From Lachnospiraceae bacterium MD335 (lineage in GTDB: Bacteria > Bacillota > Clostridia > Lachnospirales > Lachnospiraceae), in the NCBI GenBank assembly GCA_000403335.2, contig KE159633.1, forward strand, positions 1 to 64,000: a DNA stretch of 64,000 bases. The letters run 5' to 3'. Position 1 is the stretch's first letter. Each line of letters begins with the position of its first letter. The notes under the pieces are model-generated. The model was not told where the DNA came from. It did no database searches and saw only the letters and a list, made by a program, of their open reading frames with translations. Position numbers and translations under genes: made by a program. This document shows positions 34,744-44,311 of this stretch, one piece after another.

Positions 34744-35091
34744 AAAATTGTCCTTTCCGTGTTTTTTCTCATATTTAAAGACAAAATGCAAAAATATAAA
34801 AATTATTTAAAATAATGTATTGCATAAACCCAAAGTAACGTATATTATTATAATCGTATAAGTATGTAAAATCAAGAAGCAGTATGATTTTGCAGCATTA
34901 AAATTTTATTTTTCATAACGTTTGTTTTTTTAATAAAAAAAAGATTTGTTGTTTTTGATATTTTTTTGCAATATTTGATGCAAAAGAAAAAATTATATGA
35001 TATGATAGAAATATGAGTTTTAAGGCATTGCAGTGCGGCATGATATGGGGGGGATAATGGCTGCAGTTGCGTTTTTTATGGGGATGATAAA
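34744..35091. other. Divergent intergenic region, 348 bp
   Basis: Very AT-rich. It holds the aroC promoter (34847-34875, minus strand) and, near 34975-35006, weak -35/-10-like sequences (TTGATG and two TATGAT) that may drive the M15 peptidase gene. No gene or repeat was recognised. Confidence 0.6.
34847..34875 (-). promoter_or_regulatory. Promoter of aroC
   Basis: On the minus strand TTGATT (34875-34870) and a perfect TATAAT (34852-34847) are 17 bp apart. Confidence 0.75.
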
Positions 35092-36129
35092 ATGAAAAGA
35101 ACATGGAAGGATAACATTACGGCAATAATAAAACAGAAAATAAAACAGAACAGGCGTTTAAAGCTGCCAATGACAGTGTGCATTATTGTCATTACGATAT
35201 TCTATAACACATGTTATCACTTTGCGCATAATACAAGGCGTTTTGCAAGTGTATTGGCTGTTATTGTATTTTTTGTGGCAAGCAGCAGTTTCTCATTCCT
35301 GTCGGAGGAAGAACGGATGGGAATTATGCCTGAATCGCAGGAGTGGGCGCAGATACAGGAAAACTATGAGTATGTACCGACGACTTTTCATATTCCGGCA
35401 GCGGATATGATTGACGATAACGATGTGCTTGAGGGTTATGACAACAAAGAGCTCGAAGTGGAAGTGTCAAAGATTGACCAGTATTCGCTTGACGATTTTC
35501 TTGAGGCAGAGGCAGCAGGAGAAGCGCAGCAGGTGAAGAGTCCGTCGCTTGCAAAGCTTTCCAAGGATGACTGGCAGCTTGTTCTTGTTAATAAGCAGCA
35601 TCCCGTTCCTGATGATTATACGTTTACGCTTGGCACAATCAAGGGCAAAATGAAGTGCGACGCGCGGATTATTGATGACCTTACGGAAATGATGAAGGCG
35701 GCGAAGGCAGACGGCATCAATTTAATGGTTTGTTCGCCATACCGGGATTATAACAGGCAGACGGTGCTGTTTAACAGAAAAATTGACTATTATATGGAAA
35801 AGGGATATTCGTATCTTGAGGCGTATAAGATTTCATCGATGACAGTAACGGTTCCGGGCGCAAGCGAACATCAGATCGGATTGGCGCTCGACATTATCAG
35901 CAGTACATATTATGCGCTTGACGAGGGCTTTGGCGAGACAAAGGCAGGTATTTGGCTGCGGGAGCATTGTGACGAGTATGGATTTATTTTGCGTTATCCG
36001 CTCGGCAAGGAGTATATTACGGGAATCCAGTATGAGCCGTGGCACTTCCGTTATGTAGGCAGGGAGGCGGCGCATAATATTATGGAGCGCGGTATTACAT
36101 TAGAAGAGTTTCTTGAAGATTTAGACTAA
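35092..36129 (+). CDS. M15-family D-alanyl-D-alanine carboxypeptidase (VanY-like)
   Basis: A 345-residue membrane-anchored peptidase. A single membrane helix lies near residues 50-68 after a basic N terminus, followed by an acidic linker and a catalytic domain with the zinc motifs SEHQIGLALDI (Ser-x-His-x3-Gly-x3-Asp) and EPWHFRY (Glu and His), plus MVCSPYRDYNRQ. It should trim the terminal D-Ala from peptidoglycan stems outside the membrane. It lies 17 bases before tgt but this is probably chance grouping. Confidence 0.9.
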   Translation: MKRTWKDNITAIIKQKIKQNRRLKLPMTVCIIVITIFYNTCYHFAHNTRRFASVLAVIVFFVASSSFSFLSEEERMGIMPESQEWAQIQENYEYVPTTFHIPAADMIDDNDVLEGYDNKELEVEVSKIDQYSLDDFLEAEAAGEAQQVKSPSLAKLSKDDWQLVLVNKQHPVPDDYTFTLGTIKGKMKCDARIIDDLTEMMKAAKADGINLMVCSPYRDYNRQTVLFNRKIDYYMEKGYSYLEAYKISSMTVTVPGASEHQIGLALDIISSTYYALDEGFGETKAGIWLREHCDEYGFILRYPLGKEYITGIQYEPWHFRYVGREAAHNIMERGITLEEFLEDLD

Positions 36130-36146
36130 CGAGAGGATTTTGATCA

Positions 36147-37280
36147 ATGTATCGATTATTAAAGCAGGAGGGGCGTGCCAAGCGCGCGGAGGTTACGACC
36201 GTGCACGGCACAATCCAGACGCCCGTGTTTATGAATGTAGGTACAGTTGCCGCGATTAAGGGCGCTGTATCTACTGCTGATTTAGAGGAAATCGGAACAC
36301 AGGTAGAGTTATCCAACACGTATCATCTTCATGTGCGCACAGGAGATGAGACGATTAAAAAATTGGGAGGGCTTCATCGGTTTATGTCGTGGGACAAGCC
36401 GATTCTTACGGATTCCGGCGGCTTTCAGGTTTTTTCGCTTGCGGGACTTCGGAGGATTAAAGAGGAAGGCGTATATTTCAATTCGCATATTGACGGGAAA
36501 AAGATTTTTATGGGACCGGAGGAGAGTATGCGGATACAGTCCAACCTTGCGTCAACCATTGCGATGGCGTTTGACGAGTGTCCTCCAAGCAAGGCGGAGC
36601 GAGAGTATGTGGAAAATTCCGTTGCGCGCACGACGCGGTGGTTGGAGCGGTGTAAGCTTGAGATGAACAGGCTGAACGGTTTGGAAGATACAATCAATAA
36701 AAATCAAATGCTTTTTGGCATCAATCAGGGTGCGGTTTTTGCGGATATCCGGATAGAACACGCAAAGCGCATTGCAGAACTTGACCTTGACGGTTACGCG
36801 GTGGGCGGGCTTGCGGTGGGCGAGACGCATGAGGAGATGTATTATATATTGGAAGAAACGGTGCCATATCTTCCGAAGGATAAGCCGACATATCTGATGG
36901 GCGTGGGAACGCCTGCCAATATTTTGGAGGGTGTGGAGCGAGGCATTGACTTTTTTGACTGCGTGTATCCTTCAAGGAACGGCAGACATGGGCATTTGTA
37001 TACAAATCATGGCAAAATTAATCTGTTTAACGCGAAGTACGAGCTGGATGAGCGTCCGATTGAGGAGGGCTGTCAGTGTCCGGCGTGTAAGCGGTATTCG
37101 CGCGCGTATATCCGTCATTTGTTAAAGGCAAAAGAAATGCTTGGCATGCGGCTTTGCGTGTTGCATAACCTGTATTTTTACAATACAATGATGACGGAAA
37201 TCCGAAACGCGCTTGATGAGGGGGAATTTGCGGCGTATAAAAAGCGCAAGCTTGAAGGCATGGCGCAGAGCCGGCAGTAG
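36147..37280 (+). CDS. tgt: Queuine/preQ1 tRNA-ribosyltransferase
   Basis: A 377-residue TIM-barrel enzyme that swaps guanine 34 for preQ1 in tRNAs with GUN anticodons. Marks: LTDSGGFQVFSL, GLAVGETHEEM, DFFDCVYPSRNGRHG (catalytic Asp) and the zinc site CQCPACKRYSRAYIRHL with a later His. The tRNA-Asp (GTC) in this window is a standard substrate type. Its common partner yajC follows, as in many bacteria. Confidence 0.96.
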   Translation: MYRLLKQEGRAKRAEVTTVHGTIQTPVFMNVGTVAAIKGAVSTADLEEIGTQVELSNTYHLHVRTGDETIKKLGGLHRFMSWDKPILTDSGGFQVFSLAGLRRIKEEGVYFNSHIDGKKIFMGPEESMRIQSNLASTIAMAFDECPPSKAEREYVENSVARTTRWLERCKLEMNRLNGLEDTINKNQMLFGINQGAVFADIRIEHAKRIAELDLDGYAVGGLAVGETHEEMYYILEETVPYLPKDKPTYLMGVGTPANILEGVERGIDFFDCVYPSRNGRHGHLYTNHGKINLFNAKYELDERPIEEGCQCPACKRYSRAYIRHLLKAKEMLGMRLCVLHNLYFYNTMMTEIRNALDEGEFAAYKKRKLEGMAQSRQ

Positions 37281-37327
37281 CGGATTGCCCCGGACTTTAC
37301 GGGCAGAGAAATTTATAAAGATTTTAC

Positions 37328-37356
37328 TTGAAGTATTGGTAAATTTTGTGTATGAT
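37328..37356 (+). promoter_or_regulatory. Promoter of yajC
   Basis: TTGAAG (37328-37333) and TATGAT (37351-37356), 17 bp apart, about 60 bases before ATG 37418. yajC may thus be read both from here and from tgt. Confidence 0.6.
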
Positions 37357-37417
37357 AGTTTTTGTGCACTAACAGAGCGTGTATGGTTACTGTTGAGAAA
37401 GGAGCAGGGTTATAAAA

Positions 37418-37747
37418 ATGAATTTATTGTTAGCAGAAGCAGGCGATGCTGCGGCGGCAGGTTCGGGAACGGCGAGCATGCTTTCGATGGTTTTGATGAT
37501 TGCCGTATGGTTTGTCATTATTTATTTTTTGATGATACGTCCACAGAAGAAGGAGCAGAAAAAAAAGGCTGCTTTGGTGAATTCCGTTGCAGTGGGAGAC
37601 AGCATTCTTACGACGAGCGGATTTTACGGGATTGTTATTGACGTTACGGATGATGACGTGATTGTGGAGTTTGGAAATAATAAAAACTGCCGTATTCCGA
37701 TGAAGAAGGCGGCGATTGAGCAGGTTGAGAAACCGGATGCAGAGTAA
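37418..37747 (+). CDS. yajC: Preprotein translocase subunit YajC
   Basis: A 109-residue protein with one membrane helix (about 18-37, MVLMIAVWFVIIYFLMI) directly followed by RPQKKEQKKKAALVNSV, the fixed signature of YajC, and a small beta domain (GDSILTTSGFYGIVIDV). It assists SecDF at the Sec translocon. The tgt-yajC order is widely conserved. Confidence 0.93.
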   Translation: MNLLLAEAGDAAAAGSGTASMLSMVLMIAVWFVIIYFLMIRPQKKEQKKKAALVNSVAVGDSILTTSGFYGIVIDVTDDDVIVEFGNNKNCRIPMKKAAIEQVEKPDAE

Positions 37748-37764
37748 CTGAATCACTATGAAAA

Positions 37765-37800
37765 TAAGGTGCAGGGTCTTATGACAGTGCACCTTTTCCT
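37765..37800 (+). terminator. Terminator after yajC
   Basis: AAGGTGCA and TGCACCTT form an 8-bp stem around GGGTCTTATGACAG, followed by TTCC and T-rich sequence. Confidence 0.65.
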
Positions 37801-37823
37801 ATTGTTTTTTCAATGAATTTCCT

Positions 37824-37966
37824 GGTAACAGTTCAGCCCAGGACTTTGCACTTGCTGCAAAGTCCGTGTAACAGAGTAGTGGAAGAGATGCATCAAGCCA
37901 CGGTACGTGGCTTTGACACCACGAAGTGGATTTGCATGGCTTGATGCTTGTAACAACTGTTACATT
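37824..37966. repeat. Palindromic intergenic element, copy 2
   Basis: The reverse-complement orientation of the element at 32256-32409. Shared blocks include GTAACAGTTCAGCCCAGGAC, CTGCAAAGTCCGTG, GCATCAAGCCA and GGCTTGATGCTTG. The right end is shorter here (AACTGTTAC), so the inverted ends are only about 9 bases long. Confidence 0.8.
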
Positions 37967-37991
37967 TCCTGAAACAATTTTATGGTTACGG

Positions 37992-38020
37992 TTGAAATTT
38001 TTTGTCGAATGTAATATGAT
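37992..38020 (+). promoter_or_regulatory. Promoter of the leuB-ilvD-ilvB cluster
   Basis: TTGAAA (37992-37997) and TATGAT (38015-38020), 17 bp apart, about 110 bases before ATG 38134. Confidence 0.65.
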
Positions 38021-38133
38021 AAAAAATATGTATAATTATTCACTGACTGCGATTTGGGGCAGAATGTCATAAAAAGGAGTCGGATTGAAATAAAAAAAGA
38101 TTTTTTAATTGGCAAGAATGGGGGATTTATAGA

Positions 38134-39237
38134 ATGAATTTAAATATCGTATGCATACCGGGAGACGGTATCGGTCCGGAAATTGTGGCGGAAGCAAAGA
38201 AAGTACTGGATAAGGTTGCAAAAACATTTCATCACAGTATTACATATCAGGATATTCTTATGGGGGGCGCATCCATTGACGCGTGCGGCAAGCCGCTTAC
38301 GGATGAGGCAATTGCCGCGGCAAAAGCTGCCGATGCGGTGCTTATGGGTTCTATCGGTGGAAATACCGCAACTTCACCGTGGTATCAGCTGCCGCCTGAG
38401 TTAAGACCGGAAGCAGGATTGTTAAAGCTCAGGAAGGAATTAAATCTTTTTGCAAATTTAAGACCGGCGTATTTATATGAGGAGCTGAAAGAGGCGTGTC
38501 CGCTGCGGGACGACATTATCGGAAGCGGGTTTGATATGATGATTATGCGTGAGCTTACGGGCGGGCTTTACTTTGGCGAGCGCAGTACGAAAGAGGTCAA
38601 CGGCGTGATGACGGCGGTCGATACGCTTACATATACGGAGAATGAAATCAGGCGCATTGCGGTAAAAGGTTTTGACATTGCGATGAAGCGCAGGAAGAAG
38701 GTCACAAGCGTTGATAAGGCAAATGTGCTGGATTCCTCAAGGTTATGGCGCAAGGTCGTGGAGGAGGTCGCCAAGGACTATCCCGAGGTGACGCTGGAGC
38801 ATATGCTTGTGGATAACTGTGCAATGCAGCTTGTGAAGGATCCGAAGCAGTTTGATGTGATTTTGACTGAAAATATGTTCGGTGATATTTTGTCCGATGA
38901 GGCGAGCATGGTGACTGGTTCGATCGGAATGCTTTCTTCGGCAAGCTTAAACGACACGAAATTTGGTCTTTATGAGCCGAGCGGCGGTTCGGCGCCGGAT
39001 ATTGCGGGAAAAGGAATTGCAAATCCGATTGCAACGATTTTGAGTGCGGCGATGATGCTTCGGTATTCGTTTGATTTGGATAAAGAGGCGGCGGCAATTG
39101 AGGCGGCTGTAAAGCAGGTGCTTGAAGAGGGGTACCGCACGATTGACATTATGCCGCAGGAGGAGAGTAAGCGTGCAGCCGTTACGCAAATTGGAACAGT
39201 GCAGATGGGTGATTTGATTGCGGAGCGGATAGATTGA
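38134..39237 (+). CDS. leuB: 3-isopropylmalate dehydrogenase
   Basis: A 367-residue NAD-dependent enzyme of leucine synthesis. Motifs: [17 protein letters not shown] at the N terminus, [35 protein letters not shown], and the metal/substrate site [19 protein letters not shown]. The C-terminal [18 protein letters not shown] marks IPMDH. leuA, leuC and leuD are not in the window. It heads a branched-chain amino acid cluster with ilvD and ilvB. Confidence 0.96.
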   Translation: MNLNIVCIPGDGIGPEIVAEAKKVLDKVAKTFHHSITYQDILMGGASIDACGKPLTDEAIAAAKAADAVLMGSIGGNTATSPWYQLPPELRPEAGLLKLRKELNLFANLRPAYLYEELKEACPLRDDIIGSGFDMMIMRELTGGLYFGERSTKEVNGVMTAVDTLTYTENEIRRIAVKGFDIAMKRRKKVTSVDKANVLDSSRLWRKVVEEVAKDYPEVTLEHMLVDNCAMQLVKDPKQFDVILTENMFGDILSDEASMVTGSIGMLSSASLNDTKFGLYEPSGGSAPDIAGKGIANPIATILSAAMMLRYSFDLDKEAAAIEAAVKQVLEEGYRTIDIMPQEESKRAAVTQIGTVQMGDLIAERID

Positions 39238-39319
39238 TAAATAAAGGATTCCATTCAACAAAAAGCCTGCGCTTTTCGTTGGCATGAATTCGCAGATGGA
39301 GAAAGGAGTATGTTATAGT

Positions 39320-40993
39320 ATGAGAAGTGATAATGTAAAAAAGGGGATGCAGCAGGCACCCCATAGAAGTCTTTTTAACGCACTTGGATTTACGGAGGAG
39401 GAAATGCAAAAACCGATGGTCGGCATTGTCAGCTCCTACAATGAGATTGTTCCGGGTCACATGAATCTTGATAAAATTGTAAATGCCGTAAAGCTCGGTG
39501 TTGCGGAGGCAGGCGGCGTGCCTGTTGTTTTTCCTGCAATTGCAGTGTGCGACGGAATTGCAATGGGGCATGTCGGCATGAAGTATTCGCTTGTGACAAG
39601 GGATTTGATTGCCGATTCGACAGAGGCAATGGCATTAGCACATCAGTTCGATGCGCTTGTCATGGTGCCAAACTGTGATAAAAATGTTCCTGGTCTTTTG
39701 ATGGCGGCAGCGCGAATCAATGTGCCGACGGTATTTGTGTCGGGTGGTCCGATGCTTGCGGGACACGTGAAGGGACAGAAGAGAAGCCTTTCTTCGATGT
39801 TTGAGGCGGTGGGTTCTTATGCGGCAGGAACGATGACGGAGGAGGATGTGTGTGAATTTGAGAACAAGGCATGTCCGACCTGCGGTTCATGCTCCGGCAT
39901 GTATACGGCAAATTCGATGAACTGTCTTACGGAAGCGCTTGGCATGGGCTTACAGGGCAACGGCACAATCCCTGCGGTGTATTCGGAGCGCATCAAGCTT
40001 GCAAAGCATGCGGGAATGGCAGTTATGGAGCTGTTAAAGAAGAACATCTGTCCGCGTGATATTATGACGAAAGATGCCGTCTTAAATGCACTTACTGTAG
40101 ATATGGCGCTTGGATGTTCGACAAATTCCATGCTGCATCTGCCAGCGATTGCGCATGAAATCGGCTTTGATTTTGATATTGCGTTTGCAAACGAAATCAG
40201 TGCAAAGACGCCGAATTATTGTCACCTTGCACCGGCAGGTCCGACTTATATGGAGGATTTGAACGAGGCGGGCGGTGTGTATGCCGTGATGAACCAGCTT
40301 TCGGAGCTGGGGCTTTTGAATACGGACTGCATGACGGTTACGGGAAAGACGATTGGAGAGAATATTCAAGGCGTAAGAAATAAAAATCCTGAGGTTATCA
40401 GACCAAACGATAATCCATATAGTAAAACAGGCGGTCTTGCCGTACTGAAAGGAAATTTGGCTCCGGACGGAAGTGTTGTAAAGCGTTCGGCGGTCGCACC
40501 GGAAATGCTGGTGCATGAAGGTCCGGCACGCGTGTTTGAGTGTGAGGAGGATGCGATTGAGGCAATCAAGGGCGGAAAGATTGTGGCAGGTGATGTCGTG
40601 GTTATCCGCTATGAGGGTCCCAAGGGCGGTCCGGGTATGCGTGAAATGTTAAATCCGACATCGGCAATCGCAGGCATGGGGCTTGGCTCAACGGTTGCAC
40701 TGATTACGGACGGACGGTTTTCCGGTGCGTCAAGGGGCGCGTCGATTGGTCATGTTTCGCCGGAGGCAGCGGTTTGCGGACCGATTGCATTGGTAGAAGA
40801 GGGCGATATGATTTCAATTAATATTCCGGATTATTCGCTGAATGTCAAGGTTTCGGACGAGGAGCTTGCAGCGCGCAGGGCGAAATGGCAGCCGAGGGAG
40901 CCGAAGATTACGACAGGCTATCTTGCAAGATACAGGGAGCTTGTGACAAGCGGCAACAGGGGTGCAATTTTGGAAATCCCGAAAAAGAATTAA
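39320..40993 (+). CDS. ilvD: Dihydroxy-acid dehydratase
   Basis: A 557-residue Fe-S enzyme of valine/isoleucine synthesis. Cluster and active-site motifs: [77 protein letters not shown] and [24 protein letters not shown] 39320 has AAAGGAG upstream; ATG 39284 is an unlikely earlier start. It follows leuB by 82 bp and precedes ilvB by 26 bp. Confidence 0.96.
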   Translation: MRSDNVKKGMQQAPHRSLFNALGFTEEEMQKPMVGIVSSYNEIVPGHMNLDKIVNAVKLGVAEAGGVPVVFPAIAVCDGIAMGHVGMKYSLVTRDLIADSTEAMALAHQFDALVMVPNCDKNVPGLLMAAARINVPTVFVSGGPMLAGHVKGQKRSLSSMFEAVGSYAAGTMTEEDVCEFENKACPTCGSCSGMYTANSMNCLTEALGMGLQGNGTIPAVYSERIKLAKHAGMAVMELLKKNICPRDIMTKDAVLNALTVDMALGCSTNSMLHLPAIAHEIGFDFDIAFANEISAKTPNYCHLAPAGPTYMEDLNEAGGVYAVMNQLSELGLLNTDCMTVTGKTIGENIQGVRNKNPEVIRPNDNPYSKTGGLAVLKGNLAPDGSVVKRSAVAPEMLVHEGPARVFECEEDAIEAIKGGKIVAGDVVVIRYEGPKGGPGMREMLNPTSAIAGMGLGSTVALITDGRFSGASRGASIGHVSPEAAVCGPIALVEEGDMISINIPDYSLNVKVSDEELAARRAKWQPREPKITTGYLARYRELVTSGNRGAILEIPKKN

Positions 40994-41019
40994 TTGTTGG
41001 ACAAAAAGGAGAATGATAA

Positions 41020-42699
41020 ATGCAGTTGACAGGTTCACAGATTGTAATTGAATGTCTGAAGGAGCAGGGGGTAGATACCGTATTTGGGTATCCGGGCGGT
41101 TCGATTTTAAATATTTACGATGAATTATATAAACATAGCGACGAGATTAAGCATATTCTGACTTCCCACGAGCAGGGCGCGTCCCATGCCGCCGACGGCT
41201 ATGCGCGGGCGACGGGCAAGGTTGGCGTGTGCTTTGCAACAAGCGGTCCGGGCGCTACGAATTTGGTGACTGGTATTGCTACGGCATACATGGATTCCGT
41301 GCCGATGGTTGCGATTACCGCAAACGTGACTTTGCCGCTGCTTGGCAAGGACTCGTTTCAGGAGGTTGACATTGCGGGCGTGACCATGCCGATTACAAAG
41401 CATGGCTATATTGTTAAAGATGTAACAAAGCTTGCCGATACTATCCGGGAGGCATTCCAAATTGCAAAATCAGGAAGACCCGGTCCGGTGCTGGTGGACA
41501 TTACAAAAGACGCGACGGCAAATAAGTGCGAGTTTACTCCGGTAAAGCCGGAAACTCCCGCATTGAAAAATGCGTATAGCGAGCAGGACATTGACGTGGC
41601 GTTGGAGCTGATTAAAAATGCAAAGAAACCGTATATTTATCTTGGCGGCGGCGCGGTTATTTCGAATGCGTCGAGAGAGGTAAAGGAATTTGCGGAGAAA
41701 ATTCAGGCTCCGGTCTGCGATACGCTGATGGCAAAGGGTGCATTTGACGCAAGGAGTGCGATGTATACCGGAATGATTGGTATGCACGGCACAAAAACCT
41801 CAAATTATGGCGTCAGCCAGTGTGATTTGCTGATTGCGCTTGGCGCGCGGTTTTCTGACCGTGTCATCGGTAATCCAAAGAAGTTTGCGGAGAATGCGAA
41901 AATCTTGCAGATTGATATTGACGCGGCGGAGGTCAACAAAAACATTAAGACGGACGCAGCGGTCATCGGTGATTTAAAGACGGTATTAAAGGAGCTCAAC
42001 AGTAAGTTAGAGCAGCAAAACCATGACGCCTGGATTGCACAGATTCAGGATATGAAAGCAAAGTATCCGTTAAAATATGAGTCCGATAAGCTGACTTGCC
42101 CGTATGTGATTGAGGAGCTTGACCGCATTACGAAGGGTGAGGCGATTATCTCGACGGACGTTGGACAGCATCAGATGTGGGCGGCACAGTTTTATCAGTA
42201 CACGCAGCCGCGCACTTTCCTTTCTTCGGGCGGACTTGGAACAATGGGTTACGGGCTTGGCGCATGTATCGGTGCGAAGGTTGGAAAGCCTGAAAAAATC
42301 TGCGTTAATATCGCGGGTGACGGCTGTTTTCGAATGAATATGAACGAGCTTGCGACGGCAAGCAGATATAATATTCCGATTATTCAGATAGTGATTAACA
42401 ATCATGTGCTTGGCATGGTGAGACAGTGGCAGACGCTGTTTTATGAAAAACGGTATTCGCAGACGGTGCTGACGGATAAGGTTGATTTTGTGAAGGTTTC
42501 GGAGGGACTTGGCTGCGAGGCAATCCGCGTGACGACGCGCGAGGAGGTTGCGCCTGCGATTGAGAAGGCGATTGCGCTGCAAAAGCCGGTTGTGATTGAG
42601 TGCGTGATTGAGGAGGACGACAAGGTATTTCCGATGGTTCCGGCAGGAGCGCCAATCAGTGACGCCTTTGATGCAGACGATTTGAACAGCAGACAATAA
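41020..42699 (+). CDS. ilvB: Acetolactate synthase, large subunit
   Basis: A 559-residue ThDP enzyme that makes acetolactate. Motifs: VFGYPGGSILNIYDEL with the active-site Glu in LTSHEQGASHAADGYARATGKVG, SGPGATNLVTGIATAYMDS, and the ThDP/Mg motif GDGCFRMNMNELATASRYNIPIIQIVINN. Length and C terminus (VLTDKVDFVKVSEGLG) fit the anabolic AHAS form. The regulatory subunit gene ilvN is not next to it. Confidence 0.95.
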   Translation: MQLTGSQIVIECLKEQGVDTVFGYPGGSILNIYDELYKHSDEIKHILTSHEQGASHAADGYARATGKVGVCFATSGPGATNLVTGIATAYMDSVPMVAITANVTLPLLGKDSFQEVDIAGVTMPITKHGYIVKDVTKLADTIREAFQIAKSGRPGPVLVDITKDATANKCEFTPVKPETPALKNAYSEQDIDVALELIKNAKKPYIYLGGGAVISNASREVKEFAEKIQAPVCDTLMAKGAFDARSAMYTGMIGMHGTKTSNYGVSQCDLLIALGARFSDRVIGNPKKFAENAKILQIDIDAAEVNKNIKTDAAVIGDLKTVLKELNSKLEQQNHDAWIAQIQDMKAKYPLKYESDKLTCPYVIEELDRITKGEAIISTDVGQHQMWAAQFYQYTQPRTFLSSGGLGTMGYGLGACIGAKVGKPEKICVNIAGDGCFRMNMNELATASRYNIPIIQIVINNHVLGMVRQWQTLFYEKRYSQTVLTDKVDFVKVSEGLGCEAIRVTTREEVAPAIEKAIALQKPVVIECVIEEDDKVFPMVPAGAPISDAFDADDLNSRQ

Positions 42700-42712
42700 T
42701 ATATAAAATAAC

Positions 42713-44134
42713 ATGAAAAAAATACTGATTCGATTATTTGGTACAATGCTTGTGACGGCTGCGCTTTTGGCGGCGGCTGTCACTGCGCTGAATGAACTTT
42801 ACTATAAAAATGTATTTCCGATGGGGGTATGGATTAACGGGATTTACTGTACCGGAATGACGCCGCAGGAGGTGACGGCACGGCTGGACGGCGCCGCAGA
42901 GGGTGATTCTAAAAGCGTCAACATACATACCCTTGATGGTTTGGTACATACGGTACAACTGGATGCGTATGGGGTGAGCGCTTCGTACGCGCCTGCCGTG
43001 GAGAACATTTATCATCAGAACAGGGGCTATTCGTGGCTTGCACATTTTGCACAGAGCGGCGTTTATCAGATTGTGCCCGAATACAGTTATGACCTGGCGC
43101 TGATGAAAGAAAAGCTCGGTGAACTGGATTGGCTCAATGACAGGCTTTACAATCCTGAAAATTCCGTTTCCATTGTAAAGAGTGCGGCGGCAGGATATAT
43201 TCTTGTGGATGAAACAAGGGATTTACTTTTGAAAGAGAATGCGGTAGAATTGATTTGCGAAGGGATTGTTAATGAATTAACAGATATAGACCTTTCGGCA
43301 GATGAGAACAAAAAGCACTGTTATCAATCCATACCATATACGGACGAAATGAAGGATACGCTTGCAAAATGGGAGGGTGTCCGGGATTTTCAGGGTTTTC
43401 AAATGACGTATTTGTTTGGAGACCGGCAGGAGATTATTGACGAGAATGTGGTATGTGACTGGATGGCGCTTGACGGGAACGGGGACATTGTATTTGACGA
43501 GGACAATAAGCCGGTGCTTGATCCGTCCCTGATACAAGAATACGTAGAATATTTGTCCATGACGTATGATACGGTAGGCGTGGAACGGGAGTTTTTGGCA
43601 ACTAGCGGAAAGCGTGTAACCGTTGCGGGAGGCAGTTACGGAAATGCCATTGATACCAAAGAGGAGTATGCGTTTTTATTAAATGCTTTTCTGAACGGTG
43701 AGAGCGGCACAAGAGTGCCTGCGTACCGGTCAGAGGTATGGGAAAAGGGCGCGGACGATATTGGAGACACGTATGTTGAGGTGGATATGGGCGCGCAGCA
43801 TATGTATTACTACAAGGACGGAGAGATTGTGATTGATACGCCTGTTGTGACGGGAAACCGTTCCAGAGGCTGGGATACGCCGGCGAAAGTGTGCTATGTT
43901 TATTTTAAACAGCAAAACAGGGTGCTGCGGGGCAGAAATTACGCGACGCCCGTAAAATACTGGATGGCGGTTGACGGCAATATCGGTATTCATGATGCAA
44001 CATGGCGCAAGGAGTTTGGCGGGGACATTTATCTGACGGACGGTTCCCACGGCTGTATTAATACGCCGCTTGAGATTATGAGCGAGATGTATGAGGTCGT
44101 GGAAAAAGGGACGCCTGTGATTTTGTTTTATTAA
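42713..44134 (+). CDS. L,D-transpeptidase (YkuD domain) with peptidoglycan-binding repeat domain
   Basis: A 473-residue membrane-anchored enzyme: basic start and one helix (about 8-27), a PG_binding_4-like region (about 35-330) and a YkuD catalytic domain (about 350-473) with IGIHDATW and SHGCINTP (nucleophile Cys448). It forms 3-3 crosslinks in peptidoglycan or attaches proteins to it. No clear SD is seen before ATG 42713, and it lies 13 bases after ilvB, so its translation may depend on readthrough from ilvB. Confidence 0.9.
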   Translation: MKKILIRLFGTMLVTAALLAAAVTALNELYYKNVFPMGVWINGIYCTGMTPQEVTARLDGAAEGDSKSVNIHTLDGLVHTVQLDAYGVSASYAPAVENIYHQNRGYSWLAHFAQSGVYQIVPEYSYDLALMKEKLGELDWLNDRLYNPENSVSIVKSAAAGYILVDETRDLLLKENAVELICEGIVNELTDIDLSADENKKHCYQSIPYTDEMKDTLAKWEGVRDFQGFQMTYLFGDRQEIIDENVVCDWMALDGNGDIVFDEDNKPVLDPSLIQEYVEYLSMTYDTVGVEREFLATSGKRVTVAGGSYGNAIDTKEEYAFLLNAFLNGESGTRVPAYRSEVWEKGADDIGDTYVEVDMGAQHMYYYKDGEIVIDTPVVTGNRSRGWDTPAKVCYVYFKQQNRVLRGRNYATPVKYWMAVDGNIGIHDATWRKEFGGDIYLTDGSHGCINTPLEIMSEMYEVVEKGTPVILFY

Positions 44135-44240
44135 TTATTGGAAATAATCATAATTATGAAGGAACTGAATAGTTACAAATATTCAACATACATATGTTGT
44201 ATATAGAGAAACGGGGAGTTTCCCCCAATTTAATGAGAAA

Positions 44241-44304
44241 TCAGGAGGAAAATTCCTCTGCTCCTGTAGGGACAGTCGCATTTTTCTTCGAAAAACAAGG
44301 AGGA
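44241..44304 (+). repeat. RBS-carrying repeat element, copy 2
   Basis: Runs AGGAGGAAAATTCCTCTGC, a small hairpin, then TCGCATTTTTCTTCG and AAAAACAAGGAGGA. It matches the element at 19930-19992 on the minus strand. Its final AAGGAGGA is the SD of serC, 7 bases before GTG 44312. Here the element is not translated. Confidence 0.75.
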
Positions 44305-44311
44305 ATTAAAA

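Larger units (their letters stand above)
37748..38133. other. Intergenic region, 386 bp: terminator, palindromic repeat and leuB leader
   Basis: It contains the terminator at 37765-37796, copy 2 of the palindromic element (37824-37966) and a promoter (37992-38020) followed by a 110-base leader of leuB. I looked for a leucine T-box or a leader peptide in that leader and saw neither. Confidence 0.65.

Noticed and set aside
34921-35010. Strong promoter for the M15 peptidase gene
   Set aside because: The TTGATG and TATGAT boxes are present but the spacings are 15 or 20 bp, so I did not list it as a separate feature.
37980-38133. Possible T-box or leucine leader before leuB
   Set aside because: No T-box motif (TGGNACCGCG), terminator-antiterminator pair or run of Leu codons was found.
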